From Candidatus Methanovirga meridionalis (GTDB taxonomy: Archaea; Methanobacteriota; Methanobacteria; Methanobacteriales; Methanobacteriaceae), in the NCBI GenBank assembly GCA_031289325.1, contig JAITPS010000001.1, positions 1 through 13,942 of the forward strand: 13,942 nt of DNA, in the 5' to 3' direction. A program made the translations under genes and the position numbers. Shown here piece by piece: positions 1 to 7,176 of this stretch; the stretch's first letter is position 1, and the number at the start of each line of letters is the position of its first letter. Under the pieces are notes generated by a model. That model searched no databases, had not been told where the DNA came from, and worked only from the letters and a program-made list of their open reading frames with translations.

Positions 1-183
1 GACCCAAACAAATCTTTAGATTCTTTAATTAATGAAAGCTTTAAACAAATCCATGAAAAAGAATATTATCTACCTTATGAAGACAGTGATATCACCCTAA
101 TTGCATTAGCCTTTAAGGACAGACAAATTAAAAATGGAACAATAACCGATGTAAAATGTAAAATAGAAAAATGGAATTATTAA
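1..183 (+). CDS. C-terminal end of AAA-ATPase-like / PD-(D/E)XK nuclease family protein (partial)
   Basis: Frame 1 is open from the window edge to a TAA at 181-183, giving 60 residues; the gene starts outside the window. The segment carries SFKQIHEKEYYLPYE followed by ITLIALAFKDRQIKN and a final KIEKWNY. This resembles the C-terminal tail of the DUF1703/PDDEXK_9 family, in which an ALxQIxxKxYxxxY stretch precedes a hydrophobic strand (IGIAF) and a closing W. These proteins pair an N-terminal AAA-ATPase-like domain with a C-terminal restriction-endonuclease-like fold. They are often multicopy in host-associated archaea and bacteria, and their cellular role is not settled. The catalytic residues would lie upstream of this window. 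Another member, lacking exactly this kind of C-terminus, lies at 12398-13290. The family call rests on a short segment and is moderately confident. Confidence 0.6.
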   Translation, partial: DPNKSLDSLINESFKQIHEKEYYLPYEDSDITLIALAFKDRQIKNGTITDVKCKIEKWNY

Positions 184-282
184 ATTCTTTATCAATCCTA
201 TTCCTATATACTTATAGTAATTTTGATAAATCTTAACAAATAACTTTTTTAAAAATAAATATTATTAAAGTATATTGGTTAA

Positions 283-897
283 GTTACTAATATTACAGGT
301 AACCTAAGTAACAATGATGTTGATTTGGCTTGGTAAGACTGTGACTATTAATATAACTAATACTCTTGGTCAAAATAATGTAAGTGTGGATGTCATTACT
401 TATGGTGCTGGTGGTTTCAACACAAATTTCACTCCTGATTTGATGGAAAACATAATGTGGTCACTATTTTTGAGGGTGATGTTAGTTATAATTCATCTAC
501 AGATACTCAAATAGTGATGGTTACTCATCCAGTTTATGATTTGATTTTAAGTAATGATCCTTCAGGTTCTGTAGTGATAGGTACTTGGATTCATAGTATT
601 GTCACAGCGGTTGGTGCTTTTCCTTTAAATACTGATTATTGCACATATACTATAACTCCTCCATCTGGTAATAAATGGAGTAGTGATAAGGTTACCTTTG
701 GTAACAGTAATCGTGTTGAGTATGTGTGGCAGTTAAAAGAGAAAGGCAGTTATTTAGTTGAAGTGTGGGCTCTTGATAAGGATGGTGGTCATGTGCCTAC
801 TGCATCTATTTTCAAAGGAGATAAAATGTTTTTAGGATTAGTTTCTAATGATAGTGCTGGTGAAGCTATTTCTTCACAAATAATAATAGTGGAATAA
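283..897 (+). pseudogene. Decayed adhesin-like surface protein fragment, two frameshifts, no start
   Basis: Three consecutive reading frames join into one protein. Frame 1 from 283 reads VTNITGNLSNNDVDLAW and stops at 334. Frame 2 (about 326-445) carries GKTVTINITNTLGQ and a segment ending TNFTP. Frame 1 resumes near 440 and runs to TAA at 895-897, beginning VVTIFEGDVSYNSS. The second shift undoes the first. The product is rich in Val, Thr, Ser and Asn, has several N-x-S/T sequons, and reads like beta-sandwich (Ig-like) repeats of methanobacterial adhesin-like proteins. I cannot name a specific domain family. No ATG or signal peptide precedes it, because frame 1 has a stop at 280-282. No C-terminal anchor is visible. 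The 441-bp open stretch 457-897 could be mistaken for a complete 146-aa gene, but the flanking out-of-frame homology argues for a 5'-truncated remnant. Confidence 0.65.
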
Positions 898-919
898 AAT
901 AAAAAAGAAATAAGTGTAT

Positions 920-952
920 AATAATAAGGAGTGATAGTGTTTTATTATTTTT
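920..952 (+). terminator. Stem-loop with T-run, possible terminator of the surface-protein remnant
   Basis: AATAATAA at 920-927 is perfectly complementary to TTATTATT at 942-949, with a 14-nt loop and trailing Ts, 22 bp after the stop at 897. The stem is all A/T and therefore weak. In DNA this AT-rich such a stem could arise by chance. From 953 to 1145 I see only T-rich sequence with no supported feature. Confidence 0.3.
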
Positions 953-1145
953 ATCAAGCATGTTTATAAAAGTATACTTATTATAGTAGTTTGCAGGATT
1001 TAATGGTTCATGTGAATTTTTAGGTGATATTTCTTGCTTGATTTAAATCCAATAAAAGATAAAACTATTATTTTTATTAAACACATTCCTTTTTTTATTT
1101 ATTTTACTAATTTTTTTTTATGAGTTTTTTATAATAAATTTTTTT

Positions 1146-1299
1146 ATTAAATTATTTAATTTTAAATATAATTCTATAAAAATCCATAATTTTAAATTTT
1201 AAATAATATAAATATAATTTAATTAATATAACTAATTATAAATTAATATCTTTTAGTAATATTCATTTTTAAAAAAATCATTTATTAAGAACTTCATCA
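1146..1299 (+). repeat. Dispersed AT-rich element, copy 1 of 4
   Basis: This copy begins with ATTAAATTATTTAATTTTAA, continues through TATAATTTTAAAT-type motifs and an AATTAATATAACTAATT core, and ends with TTATTAAGAACTTCATCA. The same ordered landmarks recur at 3233-3569, 5144-5280 and 10655-10810, always in this orientation. The left end contains a 13-nt palindrome, TTAAATTATTTAA. It encodes nothing. It lies between the surface-protein remnant and the ThiS-ThiF gene and ends about 55 bp before that gene's start, so it may overlap its promoter region. The closest full-length relative is copy 4. Confidence 0.7.
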
Positions 1300-1355
1300 C
1301 ACCTACAATAGATGAATAAAAAATTATAAATTCTATGAATTATTGTATGATACTT

Positions 1356-2180
1356 ATGATTAAAGTTAGTTTAAATGGAAAAAAAATTGAAATAAATCAT
1401 AGCTTTTTATTCCAATTAGCCGATGAATTTATTGAAGAGAATAGCTATTCTATAGAAGATTATGTTCTGATTTTAAATGGATTTCAGGTATCAGATGATT
1501 TTAAATTAAATCCTGATGATAATGTAGTAATCATTAAAAAAGGAGCCATGGTAAATGAAGAAGAATTTGAGAGTATGGTGAGTGCAAGATCCAGTCCTGG
1601 TGTTTACAATACTCTTAAAAATTCTAAAGTAGCTATTGCTGGTTTAGGTGGGCTTGGAAGCAATATAGCTATTATGCTTTCCCGAATTGGTGTTGGAAAT
1701 TTGTTATTAGTGGATTTTGATATTGTAGAACCAAGTAATTTAAATCGTCAACAGTATCTAATTAAAGACTTAGGTAAGTATAAAACGGATGCACTTAAAG
1801 ATACCATAACTCAAATCAATCCATTTATTAATGTTGAAACTGCAACCATTAAAATAAATCAGGATAATGTTGAAAAATTATTTAAAGAGTATGAAATTGT
1901 TTGTGAAGCATTTGATAAAGCAGATCAAAAAGCTATTTTAATCAATAATCTCTCACTTAAATTGCCTAATGTAAAGATAGTATCTGCATCTGGGTTAGCT
2001 GGTTTTGAAAGTTCTAATTTAATTCAAACAAAGAAGTTAATGGACAATATTTATGTTTGTGGGGATTTGGAAAATGAGGCTAAACCGTTTAATGGCTTAA
2101 TGGCTCCAAGAGTAACGGTTTGTGCAGCACATCAAGCAAATATGGTTCTTCGTTTACTACTTGGAATTCATGAACCATAA
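1356..2180 (+). CDS. ThiS-like domain fused to ThiF-family adenylyltransferase
   Basis: Residues 1-63 resemble a ThiS/MoaD beta-grasp sulfur carrier: MIKVSLNGKKIEI at the N-terminus, then LILNG and LNPDDNVVIIKKG. Residues from about 90 form a ThiF/HesA/MoeB Rossmann adenylyltransferase with the nucleotide loop GLGGLGSN (96-103), the acidic LVDFDIVEPSNLNRQQY stretch (Asp120, Asp122, Arg131) and the following Lys/Asp region KTDALKDTITQINP. Enzymes of this family adenylate the C-terminus of a small carrier for thiamine-thiazole or molybdopterin sulfur transfer. No paired CxxC zinc motifs are visible, as in the shorter 'family 2' ThiF proteins. The carrier domain lacks the C-terminal Gly-Gly and reads KKGAM instead, so it may be regulatory or structural. 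The start at 1356 was chosen because ThiS proteins begin MIxVxxNG; in-frame ATGs at 1335 and 1347 are alternatives. None has a clear Shine-Dalgarno site. The gene converges on the kinase, 12 bp apart. Confidence 0.8.
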   Translation: MIKVSLNGKKIEINHSFLFQLADEFIEENSYSIEDYVLILNGFQVSDDFKLNPDDNVVIIKKGAMVNEEEFESMVSARSSPGVYNTLKNSKVAIAGLGGLGSNIAIMLSRIGVGNLLLVDFDIVEPSNLNRQQYLIKDLGKYKTDALKDTITQINPFINVETATIKINQDNVEKLFKEYEIVCEAFDKADQKAILINNLSLKLPNVKIVSASGLAGFESSNLIQTKKLMDNIYVCGDLENEAKPFNGLMAPRVTVCAAHQANMVLRLLLGIHEP

Positions 2181-2192
2181 TTTAGAATTATA

Positions 2193-3104
2193 TTATTTGT
2201 AAAATTCATTCATTCTATTTTCTGCTTCTTTTAGGGTAGGAACATTGGTTTGACAACCCTCTTTTTCAACTATAAAAGATGAAACAGCTGAAGCAAATTT
2301 AGCACATTCTTCAAGTGGTTTATCTTGAAGATAGTATTTAAAAAATCCTGCACGATATGAGTCTCCTGCTCCTGTAGGGTCAATAGCTGGTCTATAAATT
2401 GGATTTATTTTAATTTTTTCATCACTATAAATTATACTACCTAACTTACCACAGGTTTTAATTACAATATCTGGACCAATTTCTCTTAAATCACTAACAT
2501 CTAATTTTAGTTTATTTAAAATAGAATCAATTTCATAATGATTACCAAATAAAATGTTTGTTCTTTTAATTATTAATTCAAGTTCTTCATTACTGTAAAG
2601 ATGTAAATCTTGTCCAGGATCAAAAGAAATAATTTTATCTAAGGAGTTAGCTATTTCACTTCCACGAGAATTGAAATTTGGATTTCCAGTACCTAAATGA
2701 AGAATTTTACAATTTTCAATTGCTTTTTTAGGGACTTCAGTTTCTGGAAATGCCTCTCCAGCACCCGTGTAGAAATAAAATATCTGATTTTCATCTGGGT
2801 CTGTTAACATAAAAGCTATTGGAGTTTTCTTATCCTTGACAATGATCATATCATCAATATTTATTCCTAAATTCAATAGCTTTTTCTCATATTCAGAATT
2901 TTTAAATTCTTCTCCAACTGCAGATAAAAGAGAAACTTTTAAACCTAAAGTAGCACTTACAATGGACACATTTCCTGCAGAGCCACCATCAAAAGTTTTT
3001 AAGCTATTAACATTGGTTGCTTCGTTAGGTTTCGGAAATTTACTAACAGACATAATATAATCTAATACACTATGTCCAATCACTGTTAAATCATTTGCAG
3101 TCAT
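2193..3104 (-). CDS. PfkB-family carbohydrate/nucleoside kinase
   Basis: This 303-aa protein belongs to the ribokinase/PfkB fold. Its N-terminus is LTVIGHSVLDYI, in which the Asp is the usual sugar contact. The glycine motif GGSAGNVS lies at 40-47, and the C-terminal signature DPTGAGDSYRAGFF at 242-255 has the anion hole GAG (245-247) and catalytic base Asp248. It transfers the ATP gamma-phosphate to a sugar or nucleoside hydroxyl in the cytoplasm. Archaeal relatives of this size include ADP-dependent-independent nucleoside kinases of the Methanocaldococcus MJ0406 type and ribokinase-like enzymes; the sequence alone does not fix the substrate. On the coding strand AAGTGATTAAATG gives a GTGA Shine-Dalgarno core 4 nt before the ATG, supporting the start. 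A TATAATAA-like stretch lies about 30 bp upstream. The length is normal and all core motifs are intact. Confidence 0.88.
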   Translation of the reverse strand: MTANDLTVIGHSVLDYIMSVSKFPKPNEATNVNSLKTFDGGSAGNVSIVSATLGLKVSLLSAVGEEFKNSEYEKKLLNLGINIDDMIIVKDKKTPIAFMLTDPDENQIFYFYTGAGEAFPETEVPKKAIENCKILHLGTGNPNFNSRGSEIANSLDKIISFDPGQDLHLYSNEELELIIKRTNILFGNHYEIDSILNKLKLDVSDLREIGPDIVIKTCGKLGSIIYSDEKIKINPIYRPAIDPTGAGDSYRAGFFKYYLQDKPLEECAKFASAVSSFIVEKEGCQTNVPTLKEAENRMNEFYK

Positions 3105-3232
3105 TTAATCACTTATCACTATTTTTTATTATAGTCTTTTGGGCAAAGTTCTTGAATGTTGAATAATAATTTTTTTTATTAAATTATAATCATTATGGTA
3201 AAACTCTTAAATTTTATAATGATATTTTTTTT

Positions 3233-3569
3233 ATTAAATTATTTAATTTTAAATATCAATTTATAAAAGTTTATAATTTTAAATATTACTTTATAAAAAT
3301 TTATAATTTTAAATATTACTTTATAAAAATTTATAATTTTAAATATCACTTTATAAAAGTTTATAATTTTAAATACCACTTTATAAAAATTTATAATTTT
3401 AAATATTACTTTATAAAAGTTTATAATTTTAAATATCACTTTATAAAAGTTTATAATTTTAAATTTCAATTAATATAAATTTATTTTGATTAATATAAAT
3501 AATTTTAAATTAATATTTTTTAATAATAACTATTTTTAAAAAATTTATTTATTAAAAACTTTATCAAAA
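3233..3569 (+). repeat. Dispersed AT-rich element, copy 2 of 4, internally expanded
   Basis: This copy has the same left end (ATTAAATTATTTAATTTTAA) and right end (TTATTAAAAACTTTATCAAA) as copies 1, 3 and 4. It is about twice as long because the internal TATAATTTTAAAT unit has multiplied to about eight (see the 30-bp array). It lies between the divergently oriented 5' end of the kinase gene and the 3' end of a beta-helix remnant. Nothing is encoded here. Confidence 0.7.
3241..3480 (+). repeat. 30-bp tandem repeat array, about 7.5 units
   Basis: Units start exactly every 30 bp at 3241, 3271, 3301, 3331, 3361, 3391, 3421 and 3451. Each contains TTATAATTTTAAATAT followed by an ACTTTATAAAA-type half. 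Units 2-7 differ at only a few positions (T/C near position 17-18, A/G near the end); the first and last grade into the element's flanks. There are no spacers, so this is not CRISPR. The minus strand is open across it and would encode a decapeptide repeat (KIINFYKVIF), which I regard as a by-product of the 30-bp period. Confidence 0.85.
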
Positions 3570-3610
3570 CTAATATATTTAATTTTCCAAAATAATTATA
3601 ATTAATAATG

Positions 3611-3673
3611 TTAACAAAAAGTAGAATCTTTTAGAAGTAGAATTTTTTAGTTAACAAAAAGTAGAATCTTTTA
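3611..3673. repeat. 40-bp direct duplication at the 3' end of a beta-helix remnant
   Basis: The 23 bp starting at 3611 (TTAACAAAAAGTAGAATCTT and three more bases) recur exactly at 3651, 40 bp downstream. The sequence is the reverse of the end of the beta-helix remnant (KDSTFC plus stop). The last codons and stop region were therefore duplicated locally. Confidence 0.7.
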
Positions 3674-3845
3674 CAACAATTTCATCATAATTACAATTTC
3701 CTGTTATATTATCATCATGAAATATAATGTTATTTATGAAGGTGGATTCTTTAACAAACAACTTACCACCATTATTTATTGTTCCACCATATTCTGCTGT
3801 ATTGCCAATGAATACAGATCCAATAACAGTTAACTTCCCATTATT
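3651..3845 (-). pseudogene. C-terminal remnant of a third beta-helix (GGAI/FxxN) protein
   Basis: The minus strand reads 64 residues from 3845 to a stop at 3651-3653: NNGKLTVIGSVFIGNTAEYG, then GGTINNGGKLFVKESTFINN, a loop with FHDDNITGNCNY, and EIVVKDSTFC. This aligns with the C-terminal ends of the two neighbouring intact genes, which carry KFINSD/N-IFH, a charged loop, and IVIQ/KDSTF. Only the last one or two coils and the C-terminal cap remain. A stop (TAG at 3846-3848) precedes it and there is no start codon. It lies about 70 bp downstream of the 3914-5113 gene on the same strand. It is the decayed end of a tandem array, or a short piece left by recombination between repeats. Confidence 0.8.
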
Positions 3846-3913
3846 CTATAAAATTTTTAAACATTAAATATATTATTATATAATTCATTAGATAGTATAA
3901 AGTAATAATCTAT

Positions 3914-5113
3914 TTAATTAAAAGTTGAATCTTGTATAACAATTTTATTAGACTTATAATTTCTTGTTATTTTATCATTATTATGAAATACATCACTGTT
4001 TATAAATTTGGATTGCCTAACAGTTAAATCACCGCCTATATTATCTATTGCTCCAGCACTAATTTCTGATTTATTGTCTGTGAATATAGATTCTGTAATA
4101 ATTAAATTACCATTTCCATTAATAATTGCTCCACCATACTCTTTTGATCTGTTGTCCGTGAATGTGGAATCTATAACAATTGAATTACCATTACTATTAG
4201 CTATTGTTCCACCAATTCTTGCTTTATTATTTGTGAATGTGCATTGATTAACAGTTAAATCACCTTCTGCACTCATTATTGCTCCACCACCAACCTTTGC
4301 TTTATTATCTGCGAATGTAGATTGATTAACAGTTAAATCACCACTATTAGTCACTGCTCCACCACCAATTTCTACTTTATTATCTGTGAATGTGGATTGT
4401 CTAACAGTTAAATCACCACTATTTTCTATTGCTCCACCAAATTTTGATCTGTTGTCAGTGAATGTGGAATCTATAACAGTTGAATTACCCTTACTATTTA
4501 ATATTGCTCCACCATATCCTGCTTTATTACCTATGAATGTGCATTGTTTAACAATTAAATCGCCTTTTCTATTAAATATAGCTCCACCATCACTTTCTGT
4601 TTTATTATTTGAGAATATGGACTCTGCAATAGTTAAATTACCCTTCTCACTAATTATTGCTCCACCACCATGTGCTGCTGTATTATTTGTGAATGTACAT
4701 TGATTAACAATTAAATCGCTTTCTATATTAAATATAGCTCCACCAAATCCTTTTACTCCTTCAATTATGTTATTTTCAAATGTACATTTTTTGATAGTAT
4801 TATTCTTACTTTTTATAATAACTGTACTGTTAACACCATTGCTTTGGGTTATAATTAAGTTTTCTAAAGTTGTATTGTCACCAGTAATATTGAAAACATT
4901 ATTTTCTGTTTCTGTTGCATTTATAATAATTTTTCCTTCTTCAATTCCTTTTATAGTTAAGTTTTCTTTATTAATGCGTATATTATTATTTCCTTCACCA
5001 GTGTATTCTCCAGCAGATAGTATTATTGTACTACCAACTTCTGCACTATCCACAACTTTTTGTATACTCATATCTGGAGTAACATTAATTATATTCAAAT
5101 CTTTGTTAGTCAT
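3914..5113 (-). CDS. Beta-helix protein with 10 GGAI/FxxN coils, no signal peptide (adhesin-like)
   Basis: This 399-aa protein has an N-terminal part (1-100) that reads as a right-handed parallel beta-helix: SIQKVV, AEVGSTIILSAGEYTG, ENLTIKG, NTTLENLIIT. It is followed by about ten coils of 23-27 residues, each with GGAI (or GGGAI, GGTI, AGAI) and an STFTDN-type FxxN motif. These are the hallmarks of the polymorphic membrane protein (Pmp) repeat also found in methanobacterial adhesin-like proteins. The C-terminal cap ends IVIQDSTFN. Family members are normally exported and cell-surface bound. Here the N-terminus MTNKDLNIINVTPD is hydrophilic, an in-frame TAA lies five codons upstream, and no C-terminal hydrophobic anchor exists. 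The first 21 residues and the 20-odd bp upstream match the 480-aa paralogue, indicating recent duplication. Upstream of that shared stretch, element copy 3 replaces the paralogue's hairpin and promoter region. Function unknown; the fold call is strong. Confidence 0.85.
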   Translation of the reverse strand: MTNKDLNIINVTPDMSIQKVVDSAEVGSTIILSAGEYTGEGNNNIRINKENLTIKGIEEGKIIINATETENNVFNITGDNTTLENLIITQSNGVNSTVIIKSKNNTIKKCTFENNIIEGVKGFGGAIFNIESDLIVNQCTFTNNTAAHGGGAIISEKGNLTIAESIFSNNKTESDGGAIFNRKGDLIVKQCTFIGNKAGYGGAILNSKGNSTVIDSTFTDNRSKFGGAIENSGDLTVRQSTFTDNKVEIGGGAVTNSGDLTVNQSTFADNKAKVGGGAIMSAEGDLTVNQCTFTNNKARIGGTIANSNGNSIVIDSTFTDNRSKEYGGAIINGNGNLIITESIFTDNKSEISAGAIDNIGGDLTVRQSKFINSDVFHNNDKITRNYKSNKIVIQDSTFN

Positions 5114-5143
5114 TATTTCACTTTCTTAATAAAATCATCCATG

Positions 5144-5280
5144 TTAAATTATTTAATTTTAAATATCAATTTATAAAAATCTATGATTTTAAATTTTAAT
5201 TAATGTAATCAATTTTAAATTAATACTTATTAACAACATTTAATTTTAAAAAAAATTATTTATTAAAAACATTATCAAAA
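5144..5280 (+). repeat. Dispersed AT-rich element, copy 3 of 4 (shortest)
   Basis: It starts TTAAATTATTTAATTTTAAA and ends TTATTAAAAACATTATCAAA. It lacks part of the AAATAATATAAATATA middle seen in copies 1 and 4. It sits between two tandem beta-helix genes, directly upstream (30 bp) of the 3914-5113 start, on the opposite orientation to that gene. It therefore probably supplies or displaced that gene's promoter. The 5281-5350 tail resembles 3857-3913, the 3' flank of the neighbouring paralogue. Confidence 0.65.
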
Positions 5281-5350
5281 TCACTATAATTCTCAAACCT
5301 TAATATATTATTATTATACAATGCATTAAACAGTATAAAGTAGAATCTAT

Positions 5351-6793
5351 TTAACTAAAAGTTGAATCTTTTATAACAATTCCATTAGACTTATAATTTC
5401 TTGCTATTATATCATCATCATGAAATATGTTGCTATTTATAAATTTGGATTCACTAACAATTAAGTTACCAGCATTATTAGCTATTGCTTCACCATATAC
5501 TGCTATGTTATCTGTGAATGTGGATCCATGAACAGTTAAACTTTCACCACTATTATCTATTGCTCCACCTAACTCTCCTGTGTTAACCGTAAATGTGGAT
5601 TGCATAACAGTTAAATTATTACTATTCATTATTGCTCCACCATCTTCATCTGATGTGTTATTATTGAATGTAGATTCCGTAATAGTTAATTCACCAGCAT
5701 TAACTATTGCTCCGCCATGCCTATCTACTTCATTATCCGTGAATGTGGAGTGTATAACACTTGAAACAGCATTAGTACAATTCAATATTGCTCCACCATC
5801 TTCTTGGACTGTGTTACCATTGAATATGGAATCTAAAACATATAAATCACCATCCATACTATTCAATATTGCTCCACCATTCTTTTTTGCTCTGTTATTA
5901 TTAAATGTGGAGGATAAAACAGATAAATCACCACCTTGACCATTAATTATTGCTCCACCACTAACTTGTGCTACGTTATCTATGAATTTAGATCGCTTAA
6001 CAGCTAACTCGCCATCACTATTACATATCGCTCCAGCAATATTTTTTGATTTGTTGTCTGTTAATGTGGAATCTATAACATTTAAATTACCATTAGCATT
6101 AAATATAGCTCCACCACATTGTGCTACCGTGTTATTATTAAATGTGGATCTTTTAACAATTAAACCATGATTAGAATTAGCTATTGCTCCACCAATCTTT
6201 GCTGTGTTATCTGCAAATACTGAATCTATAACAGTTGAACTACCATTACCATTAGCTATTGCTCCACCACTAACTTGTGCTATGTTACCTGTGAATGTTG
6301 ATTCAATAATGGTTAAATCACAATTACTATTAGCTATTGCTCCACCAGCAATTTCTGCTTTATTATTTGTGAATATGGATTGTTTAATAGTTAAATCACC
6401 TCCTTTACTAAATATTGCTCCACCATATTCTTTTCTTCCTTTTATTGCATTATCTATGAATGTGCATTTTTTAATAATATTGTTCTTACCTTTTATACTT
6501 ACTGCTCCCTTAAAACTATTGGATCCTGTTATGATTAAGTTTTCTAAAGTTGTATTGTCACTATTAACATTGAAAACATTATTTTTTGTTCTACTTGCAC
6601 TTATAACAGTTTTTCCTTCTTCAGTTCCTTTTATAGTTAAGTTTTTTTTATTAATTTGTATATTACTATTTCCTTTACCAGTATATTTTCCAGCAGATAG
6701 CATTATTATGCTACCAACTTTTGCTCTTTTCACTACTTTTTGTATACTCATATCTGGGGTAACATTAATTATATTCAAGTCTTTGTTAGTCAT
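5351..6793 (-). CDS. Beta-helix protein with 13 GGAI/FxxN coils, no signal peptide (adhesin-like)
   Basis: This 480-aa paralogue of the 3914-5113 gene has the same plan: an N-terminal helix-starting region (VGSIIMLSAGKYTGKGN, KNLTIKG, NTTLENLIIT), about 13 coils with GGAI/AGAI/GEAI plus FxxN motifs (for example STFNNNRAKKNGGAILN), and the shared cap FHDDDIIARNYKSNGIVIKD followed by STFS. The extra length comes from about three more coils, so coil number has changed since duplication. Exposed stacks of Asn and Thr suggest a rigid rod for binding a surface or glycan, as proposed for methanogen adhesin-like proteins. As in its paralogue there is no signal peptide or anchor; an in-frame stop lies just upstream of the ATG. 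A GAAAGTGA sequence a few nt before the ATG is a weak Shine-Dalgarno site. A hairpin and a TATA-like box lie upstream. The fold is certain; role and location are not. Confidence 0.86.
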   Translation of the reverse strand: MTNKDLNIINVTPDMSIQKVVKRAKVGSIIMLSAGKYTGKGNSNIQINKKNLTIKGTEEGKTVISASRTKNNVFNVNSDNTTLENLIITGSNSFKGAVSIKGKNNIIKKCTFIDNAIKGRKEYGGAIFSKGGDLTIKQSIFTNNKAEIAGGAIANSNCDLTIIESTFTGNIAQVSGGAIANGNGSSTVIDSVFADNTAKIGGAIANSNHGLIVKRSTFNNNTVAQCGGAIFNANGNLNVIDSTLTDNKSKNIAGAICNSDGELAVKRSKFIDNVAQVSGGAIINGQGGDLSVLSSTFNNNRAKKNGGAILNSMDGDLYVLDSIFNGNTVQEDGGAILNCTNAVSSVIHSTFTDNEVDRHGGAIVNAGELTITESTFNNNTSDEDGGAIMNSNNLTVMQSTFTVNTGELGGAIDNSGESLTVHGSTFTDNIAVYGEAIANNAGNLIVSESKFINSNIFHDDDIIARNYKSNGIVIKDSTFS

Positions 6794-6820
6794 TATTTCA
6801 CTTTCTTAATAAAATCAATC

Positions 6821-6839
6821 ACTGAAAACTTCTTTCAGT
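6821..6839 (-). promoter_or_regulatory. Perfect 7-bp hairpin in the 5' leader of the 480-aa beta-helix gene
   Basis: ACTGAAA (6821-6827) pairs with TTTCAGT (6833-6839) around a 5-nt loop, about 28 nt upstream of the ATG at 6793. On the gene's strand the stem would lie at or near the 5' end of the mRNA if the TATA-like box at 6861-6875 is used. On the plus strand the stem is followed by TTTTTTT, a terminator shape, but no plus-strand gene reads into it. The duplicated paralogue lacks it. Confidence 0.45.
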
Positions 6840-6860
6840 TTTTTTATTAAATTTACTTTT

Positions 6861-6875
6861 TATTATTATATATTA
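6861..6875 (-). promoter_or_regulatory. TATA-like box for the 480-aa beta-helix gene
   Basis: On the minus strand this reads AATATATAATAATAA-type sequence, about 70 bp before the ATG. Archaeal initiation about 25 bp downstream would fall near 6840, just at the hairpin. In DNA this AT-rich, TATA-like strings are common, so confidence is low. Confidence 0.3.
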
Positions 6876-6951
6876 TTTATATTATAAATGATTAGATTTT
6901 TTATAAAAATTAATGATTAACATATCCATAGATGTCAACTTAAGAAAATTG

Positions 6952-7026
6952 TTTTTTTAAATTGGAATTATTTTTTTAAATTGGAATTATTTTTTTAAAT
7001 TGGAATTATTTTTTTAAACTTGGATT
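6952..7026. repeat. 19-bp tandem repeat, nearly four units
   Basis: TTTTTTTAAATTGGAATTA recurs with units starting at 6952, 6971, 6990 and 7009. The first three are identical and the fourth decays into AAACTTGGATTG. It lies about 160 bp upstream of the beta-helix gene and 650 bp upstream of gar1, with no coding potential. Its origin looks like replication slippage. Confidence 0.8.
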
Positions 7027-7162
7027 GTGATTAAAAATAAAGCTTGTATAAGCAAGATTTTAGATAGAAATTTTAAGAAATTTTAAAATTTTGGGGTTTT
7101 ATATGTAAAGAAAACTTAATGATGATAAAAATCATAAAAGTTTACAGCATCATAAACCACAA

Positions 7163-7176
7163 AGTATATATATAAT
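7163..7176 (+). promoter_or_regulatory. TATA-box-like element in the gene-free stretch upstream of gar1
   Basis: GTATATATATAATA preceded by CACAAA looks like a purine-rich BRE plus TATA box. A second CACAAAGTTATAATA follows about 30 bp on. The distance to gar1 is about 510 bp, so it would imply a long leader or an unseen small RNA. The stretch 7027-7440 otherwise holds only AT-rich sequence with no supported gene. Confidence 0.25.

Noticed and set aside
3239..3469. Minus-strand ORF with a decapeptide repeat (KIINFYKVIF)
   Set aside because: It exists only because the 30-bp array is a multiple of three and stop-free on that strand; no ribosome site, and it lies within the dispersed intergenic element.
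3241..3480. CRISPR-like regular repeats of about 30 bp
   Set aside because: Units are directly adjacent with no unique spacers, are nearly all A/T, and no cas gene is in the window.
4008..6809. Plus-strand ORFs with repeated IAPP-type motifs across the beta-helix genes
   Set aside because: They are antisense shadows of the GGAI coils (the complement of GGAGCAAT reads as ATTGCTCC); the minus strand has the family motifs, conserved starts and caps.
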